64,000 nt of DNA, from the NCBI GenBank assembly GCA_034359265.1, contig CP136891.1, positions 84,710,001 to 84,774,000 of the forward strand, read 5' to 3'. The position numbers and the translations under genes are program-made. The notes below the pieces were generated by a model. The model had not been told where the DNA came from. It did no database searches and was given only the letters and a program-made list of their open reading frames with translations. This DNA comes from Canna indica. Taxonomy: Eukaryota; Streptophyta; Magnoliopsida; Zingiberales; Cannaceae. Numbering within the stretch: position 1 is the stretch's first letter; each line of letters starts with the position of its first letter. Shown here piece after piece: positions 12,192 to 24,413 of the stretch.

Positions 12192-12835
12192 ATACAAATA
12201 GATCATGAAAAGAAAGCATCTGTTCCATCCTTTGCCTTGTCTTCAAGTCATGTATTTATTACTTTTAATTTATCATGATACATAAACAGTAGTTGCTTAC
12301 TGGTTCTGGTCAAAGTCTGAAAAAATCAATAATGCCGGACTAGTACTGGAATCCTTGCATTCAAAGTGATCAAAATAAAATTCTGTTCATGAACACTCCC
12401 CAATACGTTTCTTATAATTTATAGTTGTCAAATTGCAGTTTTAGCCATTTTCATAGAGAAATAAGTCATCCTGATAGCAATTTTAGCCAACAGTCAAACT
12501 GCTCCAAAGCAAATCACAGAATTTAGGTGCATAAACACATTCAAAGAACTGCAAATTCGATCTTATTCTTATTGAAAAGCTTCAAACATCGAAGACAAGA
12601 GAGATCCACAGCTCAATTTGGTAAAAAGGATTTGCTTGTTCTGTCCTGAGTACCTACTACAAAAAATAGGTCCAGTCCGGGTTCTGCATTAAGATTTATA
12701 CTCGGACCAGAAGAATGGTGATGAAAGCTTGGAACAAAACACAAAACGATCAGAAGTTTCTTCTCCCAGGATCTTGCTCTATAGCTTAAGATAAGATGGG
12801 CCAATATATACTTCCTGGTGAGGACATTTGATCAC
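12192..12835. other. 3' flank and probable 3' UTR of threonine deaminase
   Basis: Ordinary AT-rich flank. The part nearest the stop codon (about 12550-12835) is likely to be 3' UTR of the minus-strand gene. No other feature was seen. Confidence 0.4.
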
Positions 12836-15800
12836 TCACTGCATTAAAAGCTGATAGGACTCGTTGGTCATCTCATATGTATACTCGTATCCAAGATCCT
12901 GAGCTCGATTCTTGAATTCTTGCATATCCTCATTTGGCACTTGGATTCCTACCAAGACATTTGCTCCCACATCACCCTGTTAAAAGCAGAAAATAATGTT
13001 CTAAATCAAGCAGCAACCATGTACTTAATAGTTGGAAAACAACTACGTAATAAGACTTTGATAGGCTTATTCTGGAACTTAAAAGACCACCATATCTTTA
13101 GTTGAAACAAATTAGTCAATCTATTTCACAAGTCCTCAACTAACTTCTCTTGTGGTATACAATGCAAAGTAGTTCATCTTGAACATTTGATCAGCAATAT
13201 TCCATACCTGAGCTCGATAGTGAAACAGGCTAATGTTCCAGCGTGGACTAAAGGAGTCCAAGAATTTCATTAGAGCACCAGGCCTCTCTGGGAATATAAA
13301 TCGGCAAAGTAGCTCATATTGAACATTTGAACGGCCTCCCATCTGAATAATGAAGACACATTAAAGAGTTAACAACATCACAGAATATTATATTTTTACA
13401 ACATCCTGCAACATGTCCTAACAAAATTGTGAATCCATGGTTTTGGAAGATTTGGCAGGAGCGCAACAGCCGATGTTTTAACAACAGCTCGAGATCCTAT
13501 GTGGAAGTGGCTATCAAAGGGGCTAATTTTTTGAAGACCTGTACTTTCGGATTAATTGATTTGTTCTCGGCTCCGACCAGTTTTCTGGCCTTTCCCATGT
13601 ATATTCCTTTTCTTTCTCTCTCATACTCCAACACTTGTATCTCTCAATACTCATGATAAATACACGTATTCTTTTCCTAAAAAAAACATCGTGAATCCAT
13701 GATTTAGGTGAACAGTAAGTCAAGTGAACAGGCATGGTTGAATTTGGACAATTCAAACTTCAGAATTGACATTTACTATTCAACTTTGAAAAATTACAGA
13801 ACATGGGCCCGAGGGGTGCTGACTAAATTTCAAGGGAGGGTATGTTGAATCTTGGAACTTGGAGGGGGGTGCATGCGCAATTAACCTACAATCCCGTGCA
13901 ATTTACCTACAAATAATCTAATACAATTTAATATAATAAATTCAAATTTACCAACTGGAAGGTGTATCTATATATATGTAAGCTTTTTTAGTCAGAATTG
14001 TTCACATTCACCACCTGCTAGTTTTCTTTTAACAAAAAAGAGGAAAATGATATTTCCCTTACATAGTTTATATAATTTTATGGGTAAATAGCAAAAACCT
14101 CCCCTGAACTATGACCCTTTTGCAACTATCCTGCATGAACTTTGAAATTAGACAAAAATGAGACTAAACTTTATGAAACTAACAAAAACACCCCCGTCTG
14201 TTAACTCATTGTTATCTATTTAATGAAATCTTTTTTTTAAAATGACACGTGACAGCCTTTCATTGTCCAAAACTTAAAAGATAAATAATAAATTAATTAA
14301 TAAATTAATAAATTAGAAATTAGAAAAATAATAATTGCTAAGAAAGTTAATTAAGAAATAAATTTGCAATTAATATTTTCTAATTTCTAATGTATTAATT
14401 TATTAATTACGTGCCATTTTTAAAAAAATCCATTAAATAGATAACAATGAGTTAAATGAGTTAACAGATGTGGTGTTTTTGTTAGTTTCATAAAATTTAG
14501 TCTCATTTTTGTCTAATTTCAATGTTCATATAGGGTAATTGCAAAAAGGTCATAGTTCAGGGGAGGTTTTTGCTATTTACCCTAATTTTATATAAGAAAT
14601 TCATACTTATCCACTAGAAGATGTACACATCTAAGACCTTCTTAGTCAGATTTGTTCATATTTAAGACCTTCTGGTTTTCTTTTAACAAAAAGAGGGATA
14701 TGAAATTGGCACTTGAAGAAGCCATTTGAAAGAAAAACAACAAACAGAATTCACTCTGTTTTTCATATCACATAATGCATGTTGTTTATGTACCAAATTT
14801 GCAGTATACCCATCCTTTGCCTCATGATAGAAAAGAAAAGAAAATCCATACTGTTTACTTTTACTTTTCCAAACCACACTATGTACTATAATAAGATAGC
14901 AGATAGCAAATGCCAAGTAGATTGATACCCAAGTAACTTACGAAGTATCTCAGATGGTCCTTTGCCAAGTCATCATTAGTAAGATTGATGGTTTGAAGTT
15001 GGGCAGATTTCAAGCGGTTCACCATTGCTCCTAGTTCAGAGTCAGTATGAAGTCCCACACTGCAATATCATACACATTCAAGTTCAAGACTACAAAGAAA
15101 ACAAGATAGCTAAGAAAAAAAATTAGAAAATGGTTCGTATTGTTTTTCTTTCTGAATGATAATCTACTGATGTTTTTTCCTGAAATATGCCAATATCAAG
15201 ATTTATTTACCTGTATAGAACAAGAGCATTTTCTCTACGTGAATCATATCTGTATTTGAACTCGGTAATATTCATAGCCCCTACCTGCAAAGCACTCTCA
15301 TGCTTAGGATCAAAAAGGTCAATCTTCAAAGATAAACTAGACAAATGTAAAACTTGCATAGTACCAGTTTACAGAATGCCTTAAAACTCCCACGCTCCTC
15401 TGGTAAAATAGTCGCAAGTACAGCTTCTCGTTTCCGACCAACATCGGCAAGTTCAGTTACTAACCTCAGCCTGTCAAAGTTCATATTTGCACCACTAGCT
15501 ATTGCAACCACACTCGCACCTTTCAGTCCATAGTACTTGCAGTATGCTTCTGCACCAGCTAGAGAAAGAGCACCAGCTGGTTCCAAAATGCTCCTTTTCT
15601 CCTCAAACATATCCTGTTCTTGAGTGCAAATTTCAGTATTCCACAATACAATTCTAACATACAGAATTGCAATAGAACAAAAATCAACAATTATGAAGAC
15701 GTAATGTTCATACTGTAATGAAACGCAACAGAAGCAATCCCTTCAGTGAACATCTTATGATGTTAGAAATAGAACAAATTAGCGCATAGCAAGAAAGGCC

Positions 15801-18800
15801 AGCTTTTCTCGTAACAGTTCCTTAGCTCCAAGAATACCCAAGCCATTATAGTTCAGTTCAGATTCCAGATGGAATTTCTTGAGTTCAAAAATATTATCCA
15901 AATTTAGTTAAAGATTCCACGCTTAGATAATTTAATTGTAACTGTATTTCCATTGTCATAAGGCCTACTTAAGAAAACTAACAATTACCCATCCAACTGT
16001 TGAAAAATGCTAAACTCTTCTATTACGTTTATAATAATACCAGTGCAAGCAATGTGTGTTATACATTCCTACCCAGATGAGAAGGAATATGAAAAGCCCA
16101 AAGATCCAAGTCTTTTTCCCCCAAGAAAAAAAGAACTAACTACCTTGCTTCGACCAGAAAGAAGCCTCAAACTGAGCCTTTGCATCTCCAATAGCTATCC
16201 TAATGAGTAGGAAAAAAGATTGTGCATATCAACGTAGATGAATAGCATAGATGAGAGTGACACAAGAGGAACAAAATGGTCTTATGCATAAGTCTGAGTT
16301 AGACCTGGAAATTTTTGGCCCGGCCTGATAAAATCGGGCTCGGGTCCATTCTTTACCGTGCCTGGGCCGTTATCAGGTCGGGCCGGGCCGGGCCGGGCAG
16401 TGTAGGCTCGTTCCGTTAAGAATTTTTATTCGGGCTATCGGGCGATGTTTGCAATAATTTAAGCATGACTAATGACTTAAATTAGGAGGACCCAAATTTA
16501 GGGACTACCAACAGAGAGAATGTTAAACTCAATTACCAACCTGGCTGATGACTCAAGTTGGGAGGATGACAATCTAGGGACTATGGCACCTCTTTTCTCT
16601 ACCCATGCAAGAAAGGAACAGGATACATCATTCTATTCAGGTAGGATAAAATATATTCCTCCTTACAACCATAGAAGGTAATTGCTTTATCTTTACTTGC
16701 ATCCCAAAATTTATGTCCAATAAAAGTTTGGCGTCCTAAAGTTATCACCATCCTATAAAGTTAATTATCCTTTTGTACATCATATTCAACCTTTCCTTTT
16801 CTGCTATGTGCTTCTGTACTCAATGAGAGTAATCTAATCCAATTATCTTTATGAGCTTCGCTGTAAACTCACATCCAGGACACAATTTAAGATCTCACTT
16901 CTGATGTCTCAGCTCTAGTTGCATCCATGTGATCTAACCAACCCTTCTTCGAGGTATCAAAATACATCTCATCTAAAATCTAGGTAAATGGCTTAACTTT
17001 CAATTAATATAGATCTAACAAGATATTGTGTTGATTATTAGCTAACCTAACACAATCCTCCTTTTCTATAAGAATGCAAAATCATGATTGTTCCCATGAA
17101 ATCTGTACTGCAGAATTAAATAGTCACTAGTCACTTGCATGGAATTCACATAATTATATATCATGCATATTGGTAATGCAAAAAAGGTTGGTTCTTTAAA
17201 TGTTTGCTTTAAAAAAACCATAATTGTTAGCATTTTATCATAAGGGAAAAAATAAGCCGTCGAGTGCTTGTCCTTTCTGACTTCCACCAGATAGAGTAGG
17301 ATCACAACAGGATACATGTACAACATGACCAGAATTCAACAGATCAAGATCTACATAGTTTGATGAAGTACAAATAAAACAATCCATCACCTTGATAGAT
17401 GCACAAATAGCATCTCGGCTGACAAGAACAACACCATCAACAAGTTCCCTGCATAAACGAAATGTCTCTTCTCCAACTTCCTTTACAGCTACACCATCTG
17501 CAAATCCACCTGCTTGTTCCAGCATGATCCTCTGCCCATGATATAATGACAATGCCATTGCATTTGCATCAGAGGGCTCAACTCCAATTATCTTCACCTG
17601 CAAAAGGATAACATCAATTAATTTCATATCAATCAACATTAAGTAAAATTAACTTTTGTCAAATAATACAATAAACAAGTGAAATATTTCTCTATGCTTC
17701 ACTATTACAAATAAACAGAGCAAACTTATAATAAGGATATAATTAATGGAACATAATTTAGAGGGACTCCAGTTCTCATTTCAATATTTATCTTTATAAC
17801 CATGAAGACAGTGATAGCACACCTAACATGGAGAATGATTCATCGAACAGCCTTATTTTGCAAAATTCAGGAAAATAAGGTCATCTTCACCCCCAAAAAG
17901 CTATATATCACAATATTCATTAGCGAGCGAAATAACATATATCTTCATTATAAGAAAACTATCGTGTGGAAGTCGTCCACTCTTATTCATCAAAAACCAT
18001 TTTCTCCAATATATTTTTATTTAGCTCTATTTAATCAAAAATATTACCTCTGGGCGAACACGTTTTACATATGCAGCAATTCCTGCTATTAGCCCACCAC
18101 CTCCAACTGGAACAAATATTGCATGCAATGGGCCCTTCAATTGGCGAACAATTTCCATTCCAATAGTTCCTTGGCCTGTAATTACATCAGGATGGTCAAA
18201 GGGGTGTATGAATGTGCGGCCTTCCTGTTCAGCATGCTGCTTAGCATATGACTGTGCTTCATCATATGAATCACCCTTAAGGACAACTGTCGCACCTAAC
18301 CTCTCCACGGAGCGCCACTGTAACCAAAACAAATGAAAAACAAGCGAGATGAATCAAAATTGTTGGAACCAAATAACAAACTTAAAAAAGTACTCTGTTC
18401 CAGTCAAACAAAAACCTTAATTTCTGGTGTTGTAACCGGCATTACAATCACAGCATCACAGCCTAATTTTTTAGCAGACAATGCAACACCTTGTGCATGA
18501 TTTCCGGCAGAAGAGCATATAACACCTCTATCCAACTGCTCTCTTGAAAGTTTAACCATCATATTATAAGCTCCTCGTAGCTTAAATGAGAAGACCTGTA
18601 CAGTAGTCCAACCATCATATCTAATTATCAGGATTTAAAACCATTGGTGGTAGCCTGTCCCAAATGCCATTAATTACTCATAGAACAGGAAAATCTAACT
18701 TTTTAACTTCTTCAGCAAAAGGTTGATGATCCTTTTGGGCCGGGACATCCATTTCAATTAAATAGGCAAAAAGAAACCATCCATTTCAATCAAGGAGAAA

Positions 18801-19767
18801 AGAAGCAACCCTCTAATTTCAATCAATTAAGAAAGAAACTTTTTTTGCTATTTACCACCTGAATGGCAATCAATAAATAAACGTAAGGAAACATTTTTAA
18901 AAAACCCTACTATTGGAACAAAAAAGTTCTAGCAATCGACATTTTCACAATAAAAATGTGGTAACTAATTAATGAAAAAGGATAGTGAAATATATATCTA
19001 TCGACATTTTTCTTGAATGCTTCTATTTCCATTGGAACTTTGTAATTATACTCTTATGGAAGATCAATATATATATCTATCTTTGATAATAATAAAAAAA
19101 GGTTAGTGAAATATAGCTTCAACCATGCATGTAGATACGAAGACAAACCCGACAAAGCAAAACCACACATTCTTTATGGGGAGAAAATTTTCCAACTTTC
19201 GCTTGAATAACCAGAATTTTTTTCGAGAATGGAAAGGGTTGATTATTTTTCTATTTCTTGGATAACAACGAACATCAAATGGACAGAGCTAATTACCGGC
19301 TGTAAGTCCTCCCTCTTGAGCCAGATTTTTACTCCGAGCCTCCCCGACAGTTTCGGCGCCAGCTGCAGCGCGGACTCGATTGCGACGTCGTAAACCCTCG
19401 AAGAAAGCATGTTCGTCAAGTACTCCATCGGCGTAAGCGCTCCGTCGGGGCGCTCCTCCGTCACCGCCGGACGGGTCCTCTCTGAGATGCCACCAAGAAC
19501 CCCGCTTTCGTACTGCAAAGAGTCGGCCGCGACTCTAGGGAGGGGGAGGGCGATAGGAGGTGCAATGGATTCGGCGGCCCCCGCCTCCCGCTGCGTCGTG
19601 ACTGCGGAAGCCACCAGGAGGGACCGCCGCCTTCCACATCCTCCGGTGTAAATGGGGTGGTATAGATGAAGAGAGAAGATGGACGCCGGTGCCGCTGCCG
19701 GTGCCGCTGCCGCTGCCGATCCGCGCGCGGGAAGGAGCGGGAGGGTGGCGGCGGCAAGCGAGTCCAT
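12836..19767 (-). CDS. OMR1: Threonine deaminase (threonine dehydratase, biosynthetic), chloroplastic
   Basis: PLP enzyme that converts threonine to 2-oxobutanoate and ammonia, the first step of isoleucine synthesis in the plastid. Nine exons: 19297-19767, 18416-18595, 18048-18317, 17391-17597, 15365-15613, 15211-15284, 14942-15059, 13208-13342 and 12836-12976. All are GT-AG and in phase, giving 614 residues against about 590 in the family. The N-terminus is an Ala/Ser-rich plastid transit peptide. The catalytic domain has the PLP lysine in [10 protein letters not shown] (Lys162), the SSAGNHAQG loop and the GGGGLIAG phosphate-binding loop (near 289-296). The C-terminal half carries two ACT-like regulatory domains, including [15 protein letters not shown], where isoleucine and valine act in the family. 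An in-frame ATG 33 bases upstream (19798-19800) is an alternative start. Introns 7 and 8 hold transposon insertions. Confidence 0.96.
13429..13701 (+). mobile_element. 5'-truncated LINE relic with target duplication, in threonine deaminase intron 7
   Basis: The insert (13440-13690) encodes a C-terminal LINE fragment reading [16 protein letters not shown], typical of plant non-LTR retrotransposons, and ends in an A-rich tail. The same 11 bases, GTGAATCCATG, lie at both edges (13429-13439 and 13691-13701), as expected for target-primed insertion. It is on the plus strand, opposite to the host gene. Confidence 0.8.
14073..14591. mobile_element. Mutator-type MITE with 9-bp target duplication, in threonine deaminase intron 7
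   Basis: The element (14082-14582, 501 bp) starts GGGTAAATAGCAAAAACC and ends with its reverse complement. The outer 35 bp of the two arms match perfectly and the arms continue with mismatches for about 170 bp. The 9-base flanks TAATTTTAT at 14073-14081 and 14583-14591 are identical. It has no coding capacity. A 9-bp duplication with long inverted repeats points to a MULE transposase acting in trans. Confidence 0.88.
16305..16450. repeat. GC-rich transposon fragment in threonine deaminase intron 4
   Basis: Contains repeated GGCCGGGCC and ATCGGGCTCGGG words, unlike the AT-rich intron around it. It resembles the end sequence of the hAT-like elements elsewhere in the window. No terminal repeats or target duplication could be fixed. 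Confidence 0.45.
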
Positions 19768-19856
19768 GAGTGAGAGGGAGAGATATTCTTCCTGCGGCAA
19801 ATGTTCACGGGATGCACATTTTTAATAGTACATGGCTACAACGTTAGGCATGGACT

Positions 19857-20083
19857 TCCAGTTTTCACACATTCTTATTTTTACCCATTAATTCACCAGC
19901 TTTCATATGCCACAAAAATTGTAGGGCCCGCTAAAAATTTCTAATAGGTACAGGGTCCGGGAACATTGAATTCCGGTTTTCACACATTCTTATTTTTACC
20001 CATTAACTCACCAGCTTTCATATATGCCAAAAAAATTGTAGGGCCCGCTAAAATTTTATAATAGGTACAGAGTCCGGGAACAT
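19857..20083. repeat. Two tandem copies of a ~115-bp unit upstream of threonine deaminase
   Basis: The unit beginning GTTTTCACACATTC at 19861 recurs at 19976 with few mismatches. It includes GTAGGGCCCGCTAAAA in both copies. The array lies about 100-300 bp upstream of the start codon, so it is in the likely promoter. Confidence 0.85.
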
Positions 20084-20299
20084 GGCGACCAAATAGATAA
20101 ATTAGGTTCGGCGGATTCGGTGGAGGAGCTCTTTTAAAGATACTCATAAAACTACTTCAAATTTGTCATCTACCGTGCGTTGTCCGATCCGATGGCTTCT
20201 GATTAAAATTAAGCACGCGTGTAAATTGTTCTTTTTTGTTTATTTTATCGTGCGCTGGCAATGGCATTGACTGATGTCGTGTCGGTGAAGAGGAGCGTA

Positions 20300-20800
20300 T
20301 TTAAAGGTTTAATTATATTTTTGATCTTCTAAATTTTATTTTTATTTTTTATTTTTTAAAAAAATAATTTTTAATTTTTAAAAAATTATTTTCATTTATG
20401 TTTGATTCATCCATTAATATTTCGTTAACTTTTGATATAAGTGTCAACATAAAATACTGACATGAATTAAAGAAGAATCAAATAAAAAAATAAGATATTT
20501 TAATAAATTAGAGGAAAAAAATATTTTTTTAATAACTTAAAATATAATTATATATTATTATACTTTAAATTATTAAAATATATATTTTTTCATCTAATTC
20601 CTTAAAATATTTTATTTTTTTCGTTTGATCCATCTTTAATTCATGTCAGCTTAATGTTGATACTTAATATCAAAAATTAACGAAGAGATCAAATAGAAAC
20701 AGAAATAATTTTTGAGAGGCTAAATAAAAAGTTTTTAAAAATGATGGACCTAATGAAAAAATGTGGTATTTTAATGATCAAAGATAGTTAAAATAGCTCA
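20300..20800. repeat. AT-rich fold-back element (MITE-like)
   Basis: The left half (about 20310-20540) is repeated in inverted, diverged form in the right half (about 20580-20800). Paired landmarks are GACATGAATTAAAGA on the left and TTTAATTCATGTC on the right, and the GTTAACTTTTGATA / TCAAAAATTAACG pair. No coding sequence is present. Confidence 0.7.
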
Positions 20801-21415
20801 TCGTTAAGTTTTAATTAAAAATAGCTCATTTTTAAAATATGAGTTTTTTAAAAAGCAAGACTAATTTAATAATTAGTCTAAAGTCATTATTAACTCGGAC
20901 TTAATAGTTTTAATTAAAAATCATTGACTGAAACTGTGGGTTTCAAGTGTAAAGTCATTATTAACTCGGACTTCTTTATAAATTATCCACGTGTCATCAA
21001 TTCCATGAAGGAACTGGTTGCTTCATTTTCCCCACGTGCGTATATTTTATCTCTGTAACATATACCATTATATAAAATTAAATTTTAAATAAAAATATCC
21101 TAATATATTAGTTTTGGAAAAAAAAAATCCTTCGCTATTGTTTTTATTTTTTCAATGAAAATAACTTTCTTTTTGCCTTTTAATAAAAGTTCTTGCAATT
21201 GTTTTTATCCGATAAAAAATTGTGTTAAATTTTTAATATGTCACCTGTGAAAATATAATAGTAAAAAATAATAACCAAATAATCATATACTTTAAATTTA
21301 AATGTCAATTGAAAATTATATTTGGTTTTTGTTCGGGATTTGTTAGTTTGATCGCATATATAAGATTATACATCAACAGTCGTACAAAATTCCAGCGCTA
21401 TATAAATTATACAAT
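20801..21415. other. AT-rich intergenic DNA
   Basis: A short direct repeat (AAAGTCATTATTAACTCGGA near 20880 and 20951) is the only structure seen. No gene was recognised. Confidence 0.4.
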
Positions 21416-21786
21416 GGGAAAAGATTTAATTTTGCCCCTGGAGTATTAAAAAATGTGCAAATTTATCTCTCGACTATGTTTTTTATCAAAATTATCATCG
21501 ACGTTACATAATTAGATCATTTTTGCTCTTCTCGTTAACGAAAGTCCACGTAAGCAAACGGAATCTCACGTGGCAAGTGCAGCTCGGTCACATAAGATGT
21601 CACGATGAAAAATGACATGTGGCAATTTATGTAGTGACAAGGATAATTTTGGTCCAAAACATATTTAAATAGGCAAATCTAAATATTTTTTAATATTTTA
21701 GGGGTAAATTTACACCATTTTCAATACTTCAGGGGTAAATTTGCACATTTTTTTAATACTTTAGAGGCAAATTTTGCCCGTTCCCC
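21416..21786 (+). mobile_element. MITE family 1, copy 1
   Basis: A diverged terminal inverted repeat pairs the AATTTTGCCCC-type left end with the CAAATTTTGCCC-type right end. The core carries TCACGTGGCAAGTGCAGC. The same core recurs in inverse orientation in copy 2 at 22362-22697. It has no coding capacity. Confidence 0.75.
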
Positions 21787-21989
21787 TTGAATAAAATATA
21801 TATGATGCTCAAACAACGTGTTTTATGTTCATTGCACGATTTCTGCAAATTTGGTTTCTATCTTAGAATTTGAACAAATACTTTAGTAAATTTTTTGAGA
21901 AATATAAATTTTAAAAATGAAACAAAAATAATATTCAAAAGGATATTTCTTAATTACTAAAATAAAAAACTTGATTAAATTTAATTATT

Positions 21990-22190
21990 AGTAACTGGTC
22001 CGACACGACCCGAAAGTTCGGGGATAATCCCGTCTCAACTCAAAATCGAGACGAGATCGGGACAAAATTACGATGCTTCATATTCGGGACTAAGACTGTG
22101 ACACATATTTGCGTCCCGACTCAAAATTGGGATGGGATCGAGACATACCAAATCTTGACCCATCCGACCTGAACTAACCCCTACTATGTT
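21990..22190. repeat. Transposon fragment rich in GGGAT/CGGGAC words
   Basis: Two related half-units, each with a CTCAAAATCGAGAC or CTCAAAATTGGGA core, sit in tandem. The right end reads ACCTGAACTAACCCCTAC, of the type seen at ends of plant hAT-like elements. Boundaries are unclear. Confidence 0.4.
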
Positions 22191-22361
22191 GGTTGGTTTG
22201 ATAAGTGACTAAAGATATTCATATATTTGAGTAAACACTTAAGTTACAATACAAAGTATAATTGTCAAGCTTATATTTTCTTAATTTTGGTAGAGATGAT
22301 ATCAACATCATTGTTACAGTGTTAATTAGAAACACATTAATGATAATATATATATATATAT

Positions 22362-22697
22362 ATAATTAAATTTGTCTTTGAAATATTGAAAAGGGTGCAA
22401 ATTTGCTCCTAAAGTATTGAAAAAGATTCATATTTGCTCATTTAAATATATTTTTGGTCAAAATTGCTCTTGTCACTACATAATTGTCACATGTCATTTT
22501 CTATCGGCATCTTATGTGGCCGAGCTGCACTTGCCACGTGGGATTTTATTTGCTGACGTGGACTTCCGTTAACGAGAATGGCAAAAATAATCCAATTATG
22601 TAACGTCAAGGGCAATTTTGATAAAAAAAAATATAGTTGATAGGTAAATTTGCATTTTTTTTCAATACGAGCAAATTTGACCTTTTTTTTTCCTTAT
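22362..22697 (-). mobile_element. MITE family 1, copy 2 (inverted relative to copy 1)
   Basis: The core reads GCTGCACTTGCCACGTGGGA, the reverse complement of the copy 1 core, and homology continues through GACTTCCGTTAACGAGA to both ends. Copy 1 and copy 2 are about 580 bp apart in opposite orientation. Confidence 0.75.
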
Positions 22698-22931
22698 ACA
22701 ATATTATATAAGGCTTGATTGTTTAAGTTTATTTAATCCGATCAATGTGTCAAAAAGAATCTTATTATATTACGTAGAATATATGCACCAAAAGATAGTA
22801 TTTTATTACGTATTAATCGATCACGTGCATGCACTTACGCCACACGTGATATATGCGAGGCGGAGTCCGAATTCAAGAAGATAAATTTTTATTTTATTTT
22901 TTTACATATATAATAAGACATACTATAGTTT

Positions 22932-23500
22932 AAAGGGTAAATTATATTGACATCCTCTGAAATTTAGTAAAATTATATTGACCTCTCATCTATTTGTCCA
23001 GGTGACACTCATCTCCCTTATAGCTAACGGTATTAAATGGAGTCTGTTAATAATATGATTTCTCTCTTATACCTCTTACTGAAAAAATATTAAAATACAT
23101 ATATAAAATAATTAATTAAAAATTTGAAATGAATTAGTAAGCATGTCCAGTGCACATGACAAACACTCCACTAATATATTAAAATACATATATAAAATAA
23201 TTGATTAAAAATATTAAAATACATATTAATAATTTTTTTAGAGAAATAAAAATGGCATAAAAAGTAATTTTATCATTTTAAATAAGAAAAAACTGTAAAT
23301 ATTTCAAAAATATCATTAGTAAGCATGTCCAGTGCACATGACAAACACTCCACTAATAGTTTTCGTTAGTAGGAAAGGTTTGTGTAATCTTTTACAAAAC
23401 TCAGAAAAATTATAAGATAAAATTACAAATAGATGAGAGGTAAATATAATTTCATTAAACCTCGGGAGATGCGAGTGTAATTTGCCGGGGGGCAAATGTC
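22932..23500. mobile_element. Fold-back element with internal direct repeat
   Basis: The left arm contains ATATTGACCTCTCATCTATTTG and the right arm its inverse, CAAATAGATGAGAGGTAAATATA. Inside, a stretch of about 48 bp starting GTAAGCATGTCCAGTGCAC occurs twice in direct orientation (near 23138 and 23318). No coding sequence is present. Confidence 0.75.
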
Positions 23501-23662
23501 ATTCCTTCTTCTCTACATGGCTCTACCCCTGTGTATACCACAAGGTATGTACACAACATGATGCGCGAGGTGTGCGTTCAAATGACTGTCATATTGTATA
23601 TATTTAAATAAAAAATAAATCGGTTATCTAACAAAGCAAATGTTGTCCAATATGAACTTTTT

Positions 23663-24413
23663 TAGGATAAATTATACGGAACCCCCCTCGACTATAGTCA
23701 ATGTGCGCAAAGACTACTTAAACTACCAAATGTGCACAGAATCCTCCGCGACTACACTTTTTGTTCAAATAACCCCCCTCAGTTATCATGTTCGTTAGTA
23801 ACTTAACAGTAAAACTTTCACGTGCACAGAATCCTCCTCTTCAGTGCCACGTAGCAGCAATCTCCACCATCCATCTCATCCGACGATCATCATTTTTTCT
23901 TCTACCTATCCCCTTGCCCTAGACATCGCCACTGCCACCACCACCACCACCACCTTCTCCTCCTCCCACCGTCGTCCTCACCACCATTACCTTCTCCTCA
24001 TTTAGATCTCCTCCTCCTCTCACCGCCACCACCACCACCTCCTCCTCCTCCTCCTCCTCCTCGAGGAGGAGGAGGAGGGGGAGGAGGAGGAGCCGGCGAC
24101 CTCTTCCTCTTCTTAAGGAGGTGGTGGTGATGGCGGCGACGACGACGATGGTGTCCAGGGCAAGGGGATAGGTAGAAGAAGAAGTGGTGATCGTCGGATG
24201 AGATGGATAATGAAGATTGCTGCCACGTGGCACTAAGGAGGGGGGTTCTGCGCACGTGGAAGTTTTACTGTTAAGTTACTAACAGACATGCTAACATAGG
24301 AAAGTTATTTGAATAAAAAGTATAGTCGCGGGGGGTTCTGTGCACACTTGGTAGTTTAGGTAATCTTTGCGCACATTGACTATAGTTGAGGAGGTTCCAT
24401 ATAATTTACCCTT
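23663..24413. mobile_element. ~750-bp fold-back element with GC-rich triplet-repeat centre
   Basis: The two arms, each roughly 280 bp, pair almost throughout. Landmarks are CGACTATAGTCAATGTGCGC / GCGCACATTGACTATAG and GTAACTTAACAGTAAAACTT / AAGTTTTACTGTTAAGTTAC. The centre (about 23930-24130) consists of CCACCA, CCTCCT and GAGGAG repeats, which keep several reading frames open and produce spurious long open frames. No protein is supported. Confidence 0.88.

Noticed and set aside
23919..24255. Long overlapping open frames rich in Glu, Val, Gly or Pro
   Set aside because: They lie in the triplet-repeat loop of a fold-back element. Repeats of this kind keep several frames open and the encoded sequence is low-complexity.
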